The translations under genes and the position numbers were made by a program. From assembly GCA_009741485.1 (NCBI GenBank), contig CM019230.1, forward strand, positions 7,727,909 to 7,791,908: DNA of 64,000 nt. Reading direction: 5' to 3'. The notes beneath the pieces are model-generated. The model was given only the letters and a program-made list of their open reading frames with translations. It was not told where the DNA came from and did not search any database. Positions 35,961-47,480 of this stretch are shown piece by piece. The first letter of the stretch is position 1, and each line of letters begins with the position of its first letter. Source of the stretch: Malurus cyaneus samueli. Taxonomy: Eukaryota; Chordata; Aves; Passeriformes; Maluridae.

Positions 35961-38268
35961 TTTAGCTTTTTATTTGTGCGAGGAACTCTTTGGAGATGCA
36001 ATATCTTGTTTGCAGAGACACCCTAGTGGCAACATGACATTACTCAAACCACCAAATGGGGCTTGTGCACACATCGCAGCCTCCTCCAGCACCTCCAGCT
36101 CTTTATGGATCTCACCCTACAATTTGGGGCTTCTCTGTTCCCCCACCTCCCCAGCCTCCCCCTTTACTGCCAACTCCTGGTTGTGACATTGAGGGAAGAT
36201 GAGCAAACTTTCATTTAAAAACAAATGCTGGCATTGCCTAGCAGGTAATTATTGACCATTGCATATTATCATTATTATTATTTTTGCTATTTGTTTTTTT
36301 ACAGATTTCCTCTGTGATCTGCCTGGCTGACCATCACAAACAGCATGTGGATTTATCCATGCCTGAATTACAGATGCAACACTCATCCTTCCCTGGCCCG
36401 GTGGTTTCTGAATTCCAAGTTTCACAAGGAGTCAAAGGATGCATGGAGGAATGAGAGGAGCCCACTGGGATTTGCCAGCTGAGCAATCTCTGCTCCCAGA
36501 TCCCAGCAGAGTCATTGGGAGGTGGGCACATAAAATGGAAATCCATGGAATGACTTTGGCTTTGGGCACCATGGTCCCATTGCAAGGTCAGGGATGGGCT
36601 CAGCAGTGACCCCACTGTGTGTGGCTGAGGGAACACGGGGCAGAGCAGAGCAGAGGGGATCCCTGTCCCGGGCCATCAGATCCCACCCTGTCCCTCCAAG
36701 GCAGCCAGTCACCATCTCTGATGTGAGATCTGAGATATAAAGGCTGGCAGGGACACGCTGCTTGTGGGCAAAGCTCACGTTTCCTTCCCAGGGCCAGTCC
36801 ATGCTGCCACAGTGGATACAGAAATCAGGGCTGTGATCCCACAGCTTCCATGCTTTCCCACAGAAGCCATCCCAACCCAGCTCCTGTTTGCACTCCCAGC
36901 CCTGCAGCAGCTCGGGGTGTCAGGTGTCTGCGAGCCAAAGGCTCCCCTCTCCGTGCCACGATATTGAAAGCATATGCAATGATCCTGCACCTTCTGTTCA
37001 CACTCTGTCAGTAATCCTGGGCAGGCAGGTTTGCTCTTAACCTCCCTAATGGAAAGGCTGCTCAATGGCATGCTGGCTGTGCCTCAGTTCAGTATTATCT
37101 GCAAAGATGCAGACTGGTGATTTGTGGGCATCTTCTAAAGTGAGAGCTGCAGAGGCTCAAAACGGATGATGCAGCCCAGAGCTGCAGAAGGAAGGTGATT
37201 TTTTTGCCCAAACACAGGCCAAGGCAGTCATATATAATTCCTACAGAAGAAATAAGTCGCTTTAGCTGCGTGGGGAGAGGGGAAAAAAAGGAACTTGTCT
37301 CTGCTTAATTACAAATTTACTTCTTTCTCTTTCCTCTCTTGCCATCCCTGCCCCTCACCCCCTGATAAAATGAGGGTAAAAAGCCCAGCAAATGGCAATA
37401 TCCAATATTCATTAGTGGCTTGTGAGAGAGACAGAGAGACACAACTCATTACTGGGTTCTTCACCTTTACCCTTGACAATGGTTATTTACATAATAACCT
37501 GACCCTTAGGTTACTCTTCATTAACAAACACATGTGCAAACATAGAAGCAGCTGGCTACAACTCATAAATATATATTGTTAACCTTGGCTTAGAAGACTT
37601 ACTTTCACTTACTAAAGAAAAAAAAAGAGAGAAAAGGAGACATTATTTTGCATAGCCATTATGTTATAACCTCGGTAAATGGCACAATGAGCCAGAGGCT
37701 GCTCTGTTTGAGCTCACAGGGGCTCCTGCTGCTTCCCACGCCTGCTCTCCAGCAGATTTGCAAACCAGCTTGTGTCTTGTCCCTATCTGGAGCATCTCCT
37801 CCTACCCTGGGGGCACTGTCCCAGCTGGGGGATGAAGCAGAGACCACTGACACTGGGAGGGAGTTAATCCAACTCTTCTATTCCCCAAATTATCCGGTGA
37901 TACCCCCTGAGCTAGGCCATGGAGGGTCAGCATGGATGAAGTAGGGCAGGACCTCTCCAGAGTGAGTTCAGCCAAGATGAATGGTGCCAATGAACCCTCT
38001 GAACAAGAGTTTCAGACTCCACATGGAAATATCCCTGTGCAAAACCTTGCAGATCAGGATTTAGAGTTTTTCTTCATCTTTATCAAGGCATCTAAACCAG
38101 CTTCTTGAGCCTTCTTTTCATCATCTGGCTCTGGGAGCCAATCTCCACAACTTGGGGGTCCTGTACCATATTCTCAAAACCCAAGCCCTGTGACCTTGGT
38201 TCAGCCAGAGGTTTATGATTTTCCAGGAAATACTTCAGTGGCCACAGTGTCTTAAGTTATATGGAAGG
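35961..38268. other. Unique non-coding DNA
   Basis: A short ATT-rich run lies at 36268-36285. No exon supported. The segment 37380-37600 is AT-rich. Confidence 0.4.
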
Positions 38269-39003
38269 TGTAACCAAAGCAGTCTGTATTCCATTATCAT
38301 CTCCATAAGCTGTTAAAACCAGGTGGGTTTTTATCTTCAGCATGACCCAGCCCTGATAACACCCTCCAGGGGCCATCTCTGCCCATGGGCCATCCAGGGC
38401 TCTGGGAATGACCCATGGAATTCCATCATCCCATTGGGAGATGCCCCGCCCAGAGAGGAGGAACTGGACATCCCTACTGGCACAGAAACTGAGGCTCTGG
38501 GACACGGGGACACTGTTCCTACTGCATTCCCAGAGAAGAGGAGCTCCAGAACCACCCCTGGACCTGCAGAGATGGACTGGAGCTGTCGGATCAGCACTTG
38601 GACGAGAGCACATCCATCACTGCAACGGGGCTACAGCCATCCCTGAATATTGAACATTGACCCAGAGCACATCCATAACTGCAACGGGGCTGCAGCCATC
38701 ATTGAACATTGAACCAGAGCACATCCATCACTGCAACAGGGCTGCAGCCATCATTGAACATTGAACTTCACTGCTTCAACAAGGCCGCACCCATCGCTCC
38801 AACTGCAGCCACCATTTAACATTGAATTTCACCGCTTCAACAAGGGCACATCCATCACTCCAACGAGGCTGCAGCCACCACCCTGCCCAACAGAGTGTCA
38901 GGCTGTGTTCTGATTCTGCCAATTTAAGCTGTTGTTTCTGTATTATTGCCTTTATTTTCATTTTTTCCTATTAAATCGTAGTTCTGACTTAGATTCTCTC
39001 ACA
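38269..39003 (+). mobile_element. Probable LTR of an endogenous retrovirus, ends uncertain
   Basis: The layout resembles avian ERVL-type LTRs as I remember them: a possible TGTAACC start at 38269, a GC-moderate U3-like region with GATGCCCCGCCCAGAGAGGA near 38441, an internal tandem repeat (38608-38885), then a T-rich segment with an ATTAAA polyadenylation signal at 38970-38975 and a CTCTCACA end near 39003. No retroviral coding sequence adjoins it. No target-site duplication could be matched, so both boundaries are tentative. Confidence 0.5.
38608..38885 (+). repeat. Minisatellite of 52-68 bp units within the LTR-like element
   Basis: Five tandem units start with GCACATCC-type sequence at 38608, 38667, 38719, 38787 and 38846. 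Most contain a CTGCAGCCA core, and the first four end in an ATTGAAC/ATTTAAC segment. Spacing is 59, 52, 68 and 59 bases. Confidence 0.85.
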
Positions 39004-40230
39004 CCATATTTGTGTGGGGACAATCCCCCTGCTGGTTTGTTTCTCAAGCTAGCACACACAGGTCAGATGGTCACCCCCAGAAGGACACAGCAGCACCACC
39101 ACCACACTTGGAGAGCAGCTTCCATTTTGGCTACGGCTTCACAAACATCCAGCCAGTCAGGTGACCAACAGGTGACCACACTTGAACTTGTCCCTTTTCC
39201 AAGTGTCCTTGTCGGCAAGCTGTCAGGTGACAAGAGCTTGGTACTCGGGCTCTACAAGGGAGCCAAGAACCAAGCATTTTCATGAAGGTTTATGCATGTT
39301 TTGAGCAGAAGTTGCTCAAGGACCATGTCTTCATCACCCTGCACATGGAGATGTCCCAGCAGATCTGTAGGACCATGGATCTGTCACTCACTGTCTGCTC
39401 CTGACAGAGCAGAGGCCAGCTGGGATCCCAGCACCACCAGCTCCCTGCAGGTGCAGGATGGGCTTCCTGGGCACCACTGGGGTCACCCTGATCTCCAGCT
39501 CCTTTCAGCTCTGATGGTCACTCTCTTCAAGCCTTGCCCAGTCCTAGCTCAGATGCTAAAAGGACACATTTTCGAGGTTGTGAGTGGAGAGAGCAGCAGC
39601 CGTGAGTCTGCCTCAAGTTTGACATTTGGGAAACAAAGGAATTGCTTACAGAGAACTTAAATGAGGCTAAGGTGCCGTTAGAACAGAACTACATCTAGTG
39701 TTTACAGAGTACAAATGTTAATTGTGTTTACGTATCCAAACCTGAAATTAACAACTCAACGTTTGCAAAATCTCCCAGGAAAGGCAAACCCTGCTGTTCC
39801 AGGCATTCTGAATTATCCAGCACAAATCATTCCGAAGCCTCTTTACCTATTCACTCAGTATTTCCAAACCAATTACTAGCTTAGAGTTTGCAAAGCAGGC
39901 TGACACTTGGGGTTTCAGACAGGGACTTCCTTCAGTCCCACTACCAATCCAACTATGTTTTAATTTAGTGAAGAGGGAAAGCATATAATTTTTTAGCTCC
40001 AGGGAAGCCAGAGGCAATCACAAATATCCCTTGAGCTGAGTCAAATTCTTCAGTTTAAAGAAGCAGCCCATTCTATTGCAATAATTGGACTTTAGTGTCC
40101 CTTTCGTTTAAAGGAACAACGGCTGATCTGGAGAGCTGATGGCTTGGACACTGGGCACGTCACCTCTGGGACCTGAGCCACAGACCTGACCCTAATTGGA
40201 TGAACCCAGAATAGCAAGTGCTCCACTTGC
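39004..40230. other. Unique non-coding DNA
   Basis: No recognised repeat or exon. AT-rich segments at 39660-39760 and 39940-40090. Confidence 0.4.
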
Positions 40231-40440
40231 ATGGAAATGGAAATGGAAATGGAAATGGAAATGGAAATGGAAATGGAAATGGAAATGGAAATAACAATAA
40301 TAACAATAATAACAATAATAACAATAATAACAATAATAACAATAATAACAATAATAACAATAATGAGAAGAAGAAGAAGAAGAAGAAGAAGAAGAAGAAG
40401 AAGAAGAAGAAGAAGAAGAAAAAGAAGAAGAAGAAGAAGA
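40231..40440 (+). repeat. Three-part compound microsatellite
   Basis: Three arrays follow one another without spacers: a hexamer ATGGAA (40231-40290), a 9-mer based on ATAATAACA (40291-40363), and a trinucleotide AAG (40366-40440, one AAA interruption). The last array is purine-only on the plus strand. Homopeptide-like open frames here (for example NGNG..., K-run, L-run) are translation artefacts. Confidence 0.97.
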
Positions 40441-40999
40441 TCAGTGCACCAGAGATGCCCCACATCTGGGTGATGCTGGGTGCAGTTTGTTTAGCATCCA
40501 GCGCTGGGGTGATGCTACACCAAGGCAGACCTTGCAGAAGCACAGCCTCAGGCTGATGAAGAAGAGATGGATGAAGGCTGGGGTTTTTGGGAAGGGCAGG
40601 AGCTGCTGTGACACTGGACTCTCTAGCTGGAAGGAGCGGCCAAGAGGGATGTCCTTGGAGGCTGAATGAGCAGAGGGGAGCTATTGTGCCAAGAAAAGGC
40701 TGAGAACACTTTTTAGGGTGAAAAGTTTAGAAATTAAGCCTCTTGCAATACCAGAAAGACTCACCACAAACATCCCACAACCAGCACCTCCCACAGCAGA
40801 GGATTTCATTGCTGCAGGAGCAATGATTAGAGGGATCTGGTCCCATCCCTGCTGGCTCACAGGGACACAAAATGCCCAGGTTGGGGTCCCGTGGGGGGAT
40901 CCCTGGCAGCTCTCCCCACCCTGCACCAACAAACCACGCTTCCCCCTGCGCCCAGCAAATGTCAGCCCAATATTAGATGCAGCAGTGGCACTTATAAAT
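40441..40999. other. Unique non-coding DNA
   Basis: Nothing recognisable. Confidence 0.4.
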
Positions 41000-41500
41000 C
41001 CAAGTTAGAAAATGCCATCATGTATTTTTAATCCAATCGCCTCGTCACCGCATAATAAAATGAAAGGATTGCCGAGTTTGACTGGCATTTGTAAGTAGCA
41101 TGTGAAAGGGGCTAATAGAGGGAGAAAATTAGCTGCATTTATCATCTTAACTACATTCATATTACACTCACGATCCAATTGTTTAAAAATTGGGCTTTTA
41201 GAGCAGGTCCTTTTGAAAGTTTAAGCATTCCAAACAACTGCGATTTATTCTCAGAACAAACATTACCTTTAAAAAAGATTTATTCTGTAGCTTTTGTGAA
41301 TTGAAAAAGGGGTGGACTTCGTTCCGTGGGTTTCTGGTAAGTGCAGTCAATGCCTAAGACAGTCAAAACACAGGATTTATGTTCTTCACCGTGAGCTGAT
41401 ATTTGGGAAAAAAGTGTAATTGGAACCCATTTAATGCTTGAAAAAATCCTACAAAATCTTCTATCTGAAATAGCCCCGAGTTTAACAAAATTTCCAAACA
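41000..41500. promoter_or_regulatory. Candidate conserved non-coding element
   Basis: A long non-repetitive AT-rich stretch with scattered CpGs (for example ATCGCCTCGTCACCGCATAA near 41036) and AT-rich phrases such as TTTAATCCAATCG. One of the more enhancer-like segments by texture, but untested. Confidence 0.28.
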
Positions 41501-42670
41501 TTCAAAAGTCGAGGTGAGATTTTTTTAAAAAAATTTGATTTACCATTTTCCGATTGTAATTTTACCCTTTTGCTTAGCATTTAAGTAGTGGCAGCAAGTG
41601 GTTTTAATGACACTACCTTGAAACCCTGTAGTATTTTTGCTTTTAAATCAGCCAAATCATCTGCTACTGAGCCCTGACTGAAATACATGATCTAATTCTT
41701 CCAGATTCCCTCTGGTGATGTAATGAAAAGTCATAATTAAAAGAAAACAACATGAAAATCAGAAGAATGAAAGCACTCACCAAACTCTGTGTCATACAAC
41801 TGAGCAAACTTGACCTGGAGATGCAGATATTTCAAATAGTACTAAATATTTCTATCTCGTAATTGAACTAAGCAATTAAAAACAATAACAAACTATCTGG
41901 TTTTAGCTCAAATTGTGATAACTCATAAGTTGTTCGATGTGCTGTCATGATATATATTAAAAAATACTGTGGCTCTGTGTAGAGAAAGTTGACAACAACA
42001 AAATGTCACAATTTTATGAAAAAATGCTTTGTTTCACATAATTTTGCATGCTGAAAAAAAACTCCCAAAAATTTTTATTCCAATTTCTGATTATACCAAA
42101 ACAATGCGAACTTGAAAACAATGAAACAAAAGTTTCCCCACAATTTCTTGCAGGTGTTTGTGCCGAGCTCCTACAAGCTGTGCTGGGCTCCATGTGCAGC
42201 TGTAGGACCTGGCTGCCACAGCTGTTACCTGTGGCCCAGGCTTAACATAAAGGCGCAGAAAATCTCTTGTTTCCACAGAAAATTTCCACTTCTGGAGTCC
42301 TGCCTGCTGTTCTCCCACCACAAACCCAGAGCAGTTTCCTCCCCAGTTAGTTTCTATCAGTCCTTTTGATGCCAGGGTGACCTGAGAATTCATTCTGCTG
42401 CTGAGATGTCTCTGCACATTGGCCACAGGAGCATCAGGAACCAAAGTTTCCCCAGCAGCTCTGCTGATGTGAACTCTAGGGAGGTGGGTGTTGATGCTGT
42501 CCAGGAATGGTCCTGGCAAATCTGCACTTTGACATGGCTCTGGGTGCTTGAGAACAGGTCAGACTCTTTCCCAAAACTTGGGGTCTCACCAGTGCAAAGG
42601 CAGCTGGGGGGCTAGAGACAAAATCCTCCAGCAGTTACAGCATGGCTGACATGAGGGGTCAGAGATGCTG
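41501..42670. other. AT-rich then ordinary unique DNA
   Basis: 41501-42130 is strongly AT-rich without a recognisable repeat. The remainder is ordinary. No exon supported. Confidence 0.4.
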
Positions 42671-42875
42671 TGATGTCCACCCACCTCCCTCTGATGTCCA
42701 CTTACTTCCCTTTGATGTCCACTTACTTCCCTCTGATGTCCACCTACCTCTTTCTGATATCCATCTCCCCTCTGATGTCCATCTCCCCTCTGATGTCCAC
42801 CTATTTCCCCTCTGATGTCCATCTCCCCTCTGATGTCCACCCATCTCCCCTCTGATGTCCACCTCCCCTCTGATG
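42671..42875 (+). repeat. Minisatellite, TGATGTCCA units of 18-24 bp
   Basis: About ten tandem units begin TGATGTCCA or TGATATCCA and end in a pyrimidine-rich CTCCCCTC-type segment. Early units are about 21 bases and later ones shrink to about 18. Peptide-like translations on either strand (for example ...GEMDIRGE...) are artefacts. Confidence 0.92.
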
Positions 42876-43189
42876 CCGTGGGTCACTCACTCCCCCTGTG
42901 ACCAGCACCCTCTTTTCTCACAGAGATATGAAGCACAGGGATGCAGTAGAGATGTCAGGACAGTTTGGAAGAGGATAAATCCCAAGAAAAATTCAGGAAA
43001 TAATGGCTCAGGGCCAAAGATCTGCAGACCCTGTGACGTCTGCAGGTCCCTGGTCAGACAGGAGAAGGTGGCAAAGAGCCGCTTCATGTCTCTTGCTCGT
43101 TGCTGGTGGAAAACCATCCTAAAGGCGAGCTGCCGCCTCTGTCCCCAGCCTGACCGCACCCCCGCTCCCTGCCACACTCCCCTTCACCC
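42876..43189. other. Unique non-coding DNA
   Basis: Nothing recognisable. Confidence 0.4.
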
Positions 43190-43400
43190 TCTGCCTCCAT
43201 CCCTGTCCCGAACGCCGCCTCTGCAGGCTCCGGTTAGCGGTGGAGCCCGGCGATAGTGGAAGTGTGCAATTAGCCCTGAGTCATCGCCCGCATTCATCTC
43301 CCGCAGCCGCCGCATCCTCCCGCGATAGAGATGTCGCTGGCAAAGCGCAGCGTTTCCGAGCGGCTTGCTGGGAGGAGTCCCTGACCCGCTCGGTAATTAC
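43190..43400. promoter_or_regulatory. Small CpG-rich patch
   Basis: About 21 CpGs counted by eye between 43206 and 43393. No first exon or core promoter can be defended. It abuts an AT-rich block with homeodomain- and POU-type motifs. Confidence 0.4.
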
Positions 43401-43620
43401 TCATGCTAACAGCTTAACTAACATGCAAATTCCTCTGCTGACTGACAGGTAAACAGTGAGCCGGCCTGCCCGGCTTTGGGGGGAGTGGAGGAAGTACGGT
43501 GACATAGATGTAAAAGCTCGTGTCAGATTCCAGATCTAACGTGGCTTCAAAGTGCGACATGATTCATTAGCCTTATTTCACGCCTAGGATAACAAAGTTG
43601 TGGTTGCTGTGTTAATTGAG
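43401..43620. promoter_or_regulatory. Candidate enhancer-like element with octamer ATGCAAAT
   Basis: Contains a perfect octamer ATGCAAAT (43423-43430), a motif of POU-family factors, shortly after TAATTACTCATG at 43394, followed by mixed sequence ending near GTTAATTGAG. Non-repetitive. Function is inference. Confidence 0.3.
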
Positions 43621-45230
43621 GAGGGAGGAGCGGGAGGGACTGGCTGGCACAGCAGCTCCCGGGCCACCCCTGTCACAGGGATGTGGGGCACCGTGACTGG
43701 CACCTGGATGGGCGTTTCTCTGGATTTCTGAAGGAAGGGGACCTCTCTCATCTTCTGCCAGATCCAAGCAGCATGCTGGAGAGGCTGGAAGATGCTCCAG
43801 GGGCTGTTTCTTCTCCAGCATCCTCCATTCCTCCCTGCAGCCACGCTCACTGCAGCTCCCGGCAGCAGCAAACGCTGCTGAAGAGCAGCAAAAGGAGAGG
43901 AAGCAGGGTTTGAGCGAAAAATCTGAAACTCTTGTCACGCCAGTCCTTGCAGCTCTGCTTCCCCCTCCCCGTGTCCATCAGCTCTCCCCTCCCTCTCTCC
44001 TCTCACATCCCGGACACTGTGGCCAACCCCAGGCTCATAAAACGAGCCCAGCTCTGGGTCAGATGTAGAGGCTGAGGCAGCACTGGGGCTTATGGCAGAG
44101 GAGGTGAAAGGGAGGAAATTGCAAACCTGAATTTAAGTCATGCTTTAGAGCGATCTAACACAGCCACTAAGCCCGACAGCTCCCTCATTTCCTGCTCCTC
44201 GCAGACTTTCTGCCCTGAGGTTTGTTGACGCTGGCTGGTGTCCAAGAACCTGAAGAAATTGTACAAATCCTCCTGTGCCACGGTGCAACGCAGCCTCTGA
44301 AGGCTAACAGGGTTGGGAAGGAGTCATGACAGGTGAGAGCATTTCCATCAGCATCCTTAAAACGTGGGGGAACCCAGAGCAGGGCAGAACCTCCTAAACA
44401 ATAGCCAGCAGTTGTGCCTGGCTGCCCAGCACCACCTCAGCTCGGAGGAGGAGGAGGAGGATGATTTTATTCTTGCTGACGTTGTGTAGGGGCTGGAGGG
44501 AGCATGGGCTGTGGATCCGAGTGACCACAGTGACAGACCCAAAGGCTGCAGTCCCCTGTGAGCCTCCCCCAACCCTCCCACCCACACTGAGAGCTCAGGC
44601 TTTAAGGGAAGGGAGGAAATAGCGACTTGCTCAGGGTAGCACAGCCCAGTGCCCCATTGCCCAGCCCAGTGAGACCCCGAGCTCACAAACTGCAACTGAG
44701 AGGTGCCGTAAAGAAGGGGGAAATATCCAGGACAGGAGAGCACTAAAGCAATCCCAAACCTCAGCTGCTGCCTGCAGAGGAGAGGGGCAGCCAAGCAGCA
44801 GCCATTGAGATGGAGCCAGTCAAGGAGTGAGCATTCCCACTCTGTGGGGGCTCTCCAGAGGGGCTGGTGGGCTTGGGGACTGCATGGCACTGCCACCACC
44901 ACCGGCCTCATCTGCCATCCCTGGGGACATGTAGAGGATGTGTGATGTGGCACCTGGGGACATGAGTTAGTGAAGGGCTTGGCAGTGGATGGATTTGATC
45001 TTTTGGGGCTTTCCCAACCTATGCTATGACCCCACGCTCTGCCAGCCTGGTGCCACAAGCCCCTGCCACCCTGGCTGGATCATCCCCCCACATCCCTCTC
45101 CCTGTGTGTTCATTCCTTCCGAGTGGCTGTCAAAAACATCTGCCATACCCAGGGATTGGAGGGGGATGGGGAGAGGGGGGCGAGCTGCCCCGGCTCTTGA
45201 GGCTCCTTGCCACAGCCATCACCTTCATTT
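43621..45230. other. Unique non-coding DNA with the longest non-repetitive open frame
   Basis: A 233-codon minus-strand open frame (44357-45058) is the longest frame not explained by a tandem repeat. Its protein is rich in Trp, Ser and Leu, shows no domain I recognise, no signal peptide and no defended splice context. A GGA run at 44443-44461 encodes its serine run. I treat it as a chance frame. Confidence 0.35.
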
Positions 45231-45232
45231 TC

Positions 45233-45258
45233 ATTTTATTTATTTATTTATTTATTTT
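45233..45258 (+). repeat. (TTTA)n microsatellite
   Basis: About six TTTA units. Confidence 0.85.
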
Positions 45259-47022
45259 GGTGCAAACCTCCGGCGTCAGCGCTCTGCGCAGAGCCTGCTT
45301 ACAGCTCCAAAAAGCACCTCTATTATTCTCGGGCCATTTGGTAGCAGTTGCCATGGAAAAAAAAAAAAAAAACACTTGAAATGCTTCAACCTGCATTGCT
45401 GGCAGTGATTAGATCTAGAAGGCAAGAAAAATACCCTGATGAGTTAGAGGGAGGACTGGAAAACACAGCTCAGCCGTGGCCTGTGCAGCGGTGTCAGCGT
45501 GACCCTCCCTGCTCGCACCTGCCCCATATCCCCATGCGTTAAAGCCCAGCAAATAATTGCTGATGACAAATTCATGCAGCCATTTCCCCTTTTCCTTCCG
45601 TGCCATCCTTGCCCAGCCAAGTTCTCTGTTTTTGAAGGGAATCTGAAGCTCCCCTGGATTGTGATGGAGCCCCTGCCCAGCTCTGTAACCCTCTGGCCTC
45701 TGTGGGGTGAGTGACACACGCTGCCATCCCAAACCTTGCTCAGGGCTGGCTGAGGAGGAGCTGCCTTTGCCACTTCACTGCTGCCCAGCTGAGGAGCTGT
45801 TTTCTGCCAGCGATTCCCAACTGCTGAGGAGCCTGTGGAGAACAAGCTCCAGGCAGGCTGAGCGAATGCACCAAATGTTAAAATCCAACACCATCCACCT
45901 GTTTGATTCACAGCTTCTACCCCGAGGTGTTGCAAGCAACGGGAGGAATATAGGGGTGTGAATGCATGCCTTCAGAAACCAGATTTTTGGGTGTGCTGGG
46001 GCTGGTTATCTCCTGATATGGGCTGTGCATCATCATTAAATCCTCAGTCCAGGGGCACGCGGGACCCAAACCTGCCGTGCACAGGGGGAGGACGCTCACT
46101 GAACGAGCAGCTTCTCAGTATTTTGTTTTCTGCTCATTGTTATGGGCAAACTCGTGCCTTCACACAAATCAACCCTGCTTTGAAGACAGAATTACTCATT
46201 TTTCACAGGCCTGCCCACAGCATTACAACTACACTACTTAGTGCTTCAGAAATATGAATGAATTTATTATCCGCCACGACAGGCAGCATTCACACCACAG
46301 CCCTTATTTGTAACGACACAGAACAAAGGCTTAGGGGAGAAAAGCATCGGGGATTTGGGATGAGGATATTTTTCCAGGTGTGAAGGAGCATTAGACAGCA
46401 GTGTACATACCCAGGGGACGTGTTCTGCCAGCTTCATCCCCATCCAAGAGCCCAGCAACCCAAGCCAAAAAAAAAGGGAACATGTAATTGAGTGTCCATC
46501 AGTGGAGAGTTCGGCCAAGGGACTTCAACTGTGCCATGTGAATTTTCATTAGGCCAGCCAATGCTTTTCCACAAAAGTCAGCTCCTGCCATGTTCCAGGA
46601 AACTTTTCTGAAATATTTTTGGGTGGGTTTATGCCCGAGCACCTCAAAGACTGCCAGATGTGACCGAGCTCCAGCAAAGGCAGCTTGCAAAGGAAAAGCT
46701 GATTCCTCCCATTCAGCTGCAAGATCTGTTTCCTGGAAAAAACTGTGCAAAGGAAAGGGGAAGGATTATGGACATATGAGATCCTAGGAGAGACTGAAAC
46801 CAGAACAAGAGGAGAGGAGGTGCCCTTAGCTCAAGGAAGAATTTCCACCTACAAAGGGCCACTGGGTGTTGTCGTTTAAGGGGGACACAGAGTCACCCAT
46901 TTCCTGTGAGTTTCCTAAACTTCGCCAAGTGCCATAAATTCCTGCTCTGTTTCAGCAAGCTCTTTATCAAATCCACATGCTCCTCTGGCCTGTGGAAACT
47001 GTCCTGGGACAAGTCAAACATC
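45259..47022. other. Unique non-coding DNA
   Basis: The CpG-containing segment at 45270-45356 (near AACCTCCGGCGTCAGCGC) looks constrained and is followed by a poly(A) run at about 45356-45371. The rest shows nothing recognisable. Confidence 0.35.
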
Positions 47023-47045
47023 AAAAAAAAAAAAAAAAAAAGCTG

Positions 47046-47094
<49 letters not shown>
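47023..47094. repeat. Inverted homopolymer pair: A19, GCTGC, T48
   Basis: Nineteen A (47023-47041), a five-base GCTGC spacer, then 48 T (47047-47094). The A run can pair with the T run in a hairpin. Long homopolymers are also prone to assembly error, so the exact lengths are uncertain. Confidence 0.9.
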
Positions 47095-47098
<4 letters not shown>

Positions 47099-47344
47099 GC
47101 TGGTTTTTATTTAAAGCCAGACTCAGTCCTAGCAGGATTCAGAGTCAGATTGTTTCAAATTCTCCCTCCATCCTGCCTTTGGGCCATGCATTTCCAGGCT
47201 GCTAAAGCGTTTACAGAAAGGTGTGAGTTTGTTCCAAACAGTACATTTGGAGCAATTAAGAACTGTGTGTTTCTAATGCAGAAATCCCATTCTTCCACCT
47301 TGCATGAGTCAGAGAACTTCTTTGTGCTGTGTTGGAAACAAATT
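47095..47344. other. Unique non-coding DNA
   Basis: Nothing recognisable between the homopolymer pair and the following CR1 fragment. Confidence 0.35.
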
Positions 47345-47480
47345 ATTTCGTAGAATCACTGCCAGATTTGGTGGAGAGGGCTCTTCAGGGTCATCTCATT
47401 CCAGCCTTCCTGCAGAGACACTTTCCACTGGACCAGACTGCTCCGAGCCCTCTCCAATCTGGCCTTGGACATTTCCAGGA
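47345..47480 (-). mobile_element. CR1 LINE 3' fragment, old
   Basis: Minus-orientation CR1 body: TTTCGTAGAATCACTG at the 3' end, then GGGTCATCTCATTCCAGCC and GGACCAGACTGCTCCGAGCC, the reverse complement of the CR1 3' region. Strongly diverged. It may extend further right than annotated. Confidence 0.75.

Noticed and set aside
40092..40556. Frames with runs of Leu, Phe, Asn, Lys or Arg
   Set aside because: Translation of the compound microsatellite.
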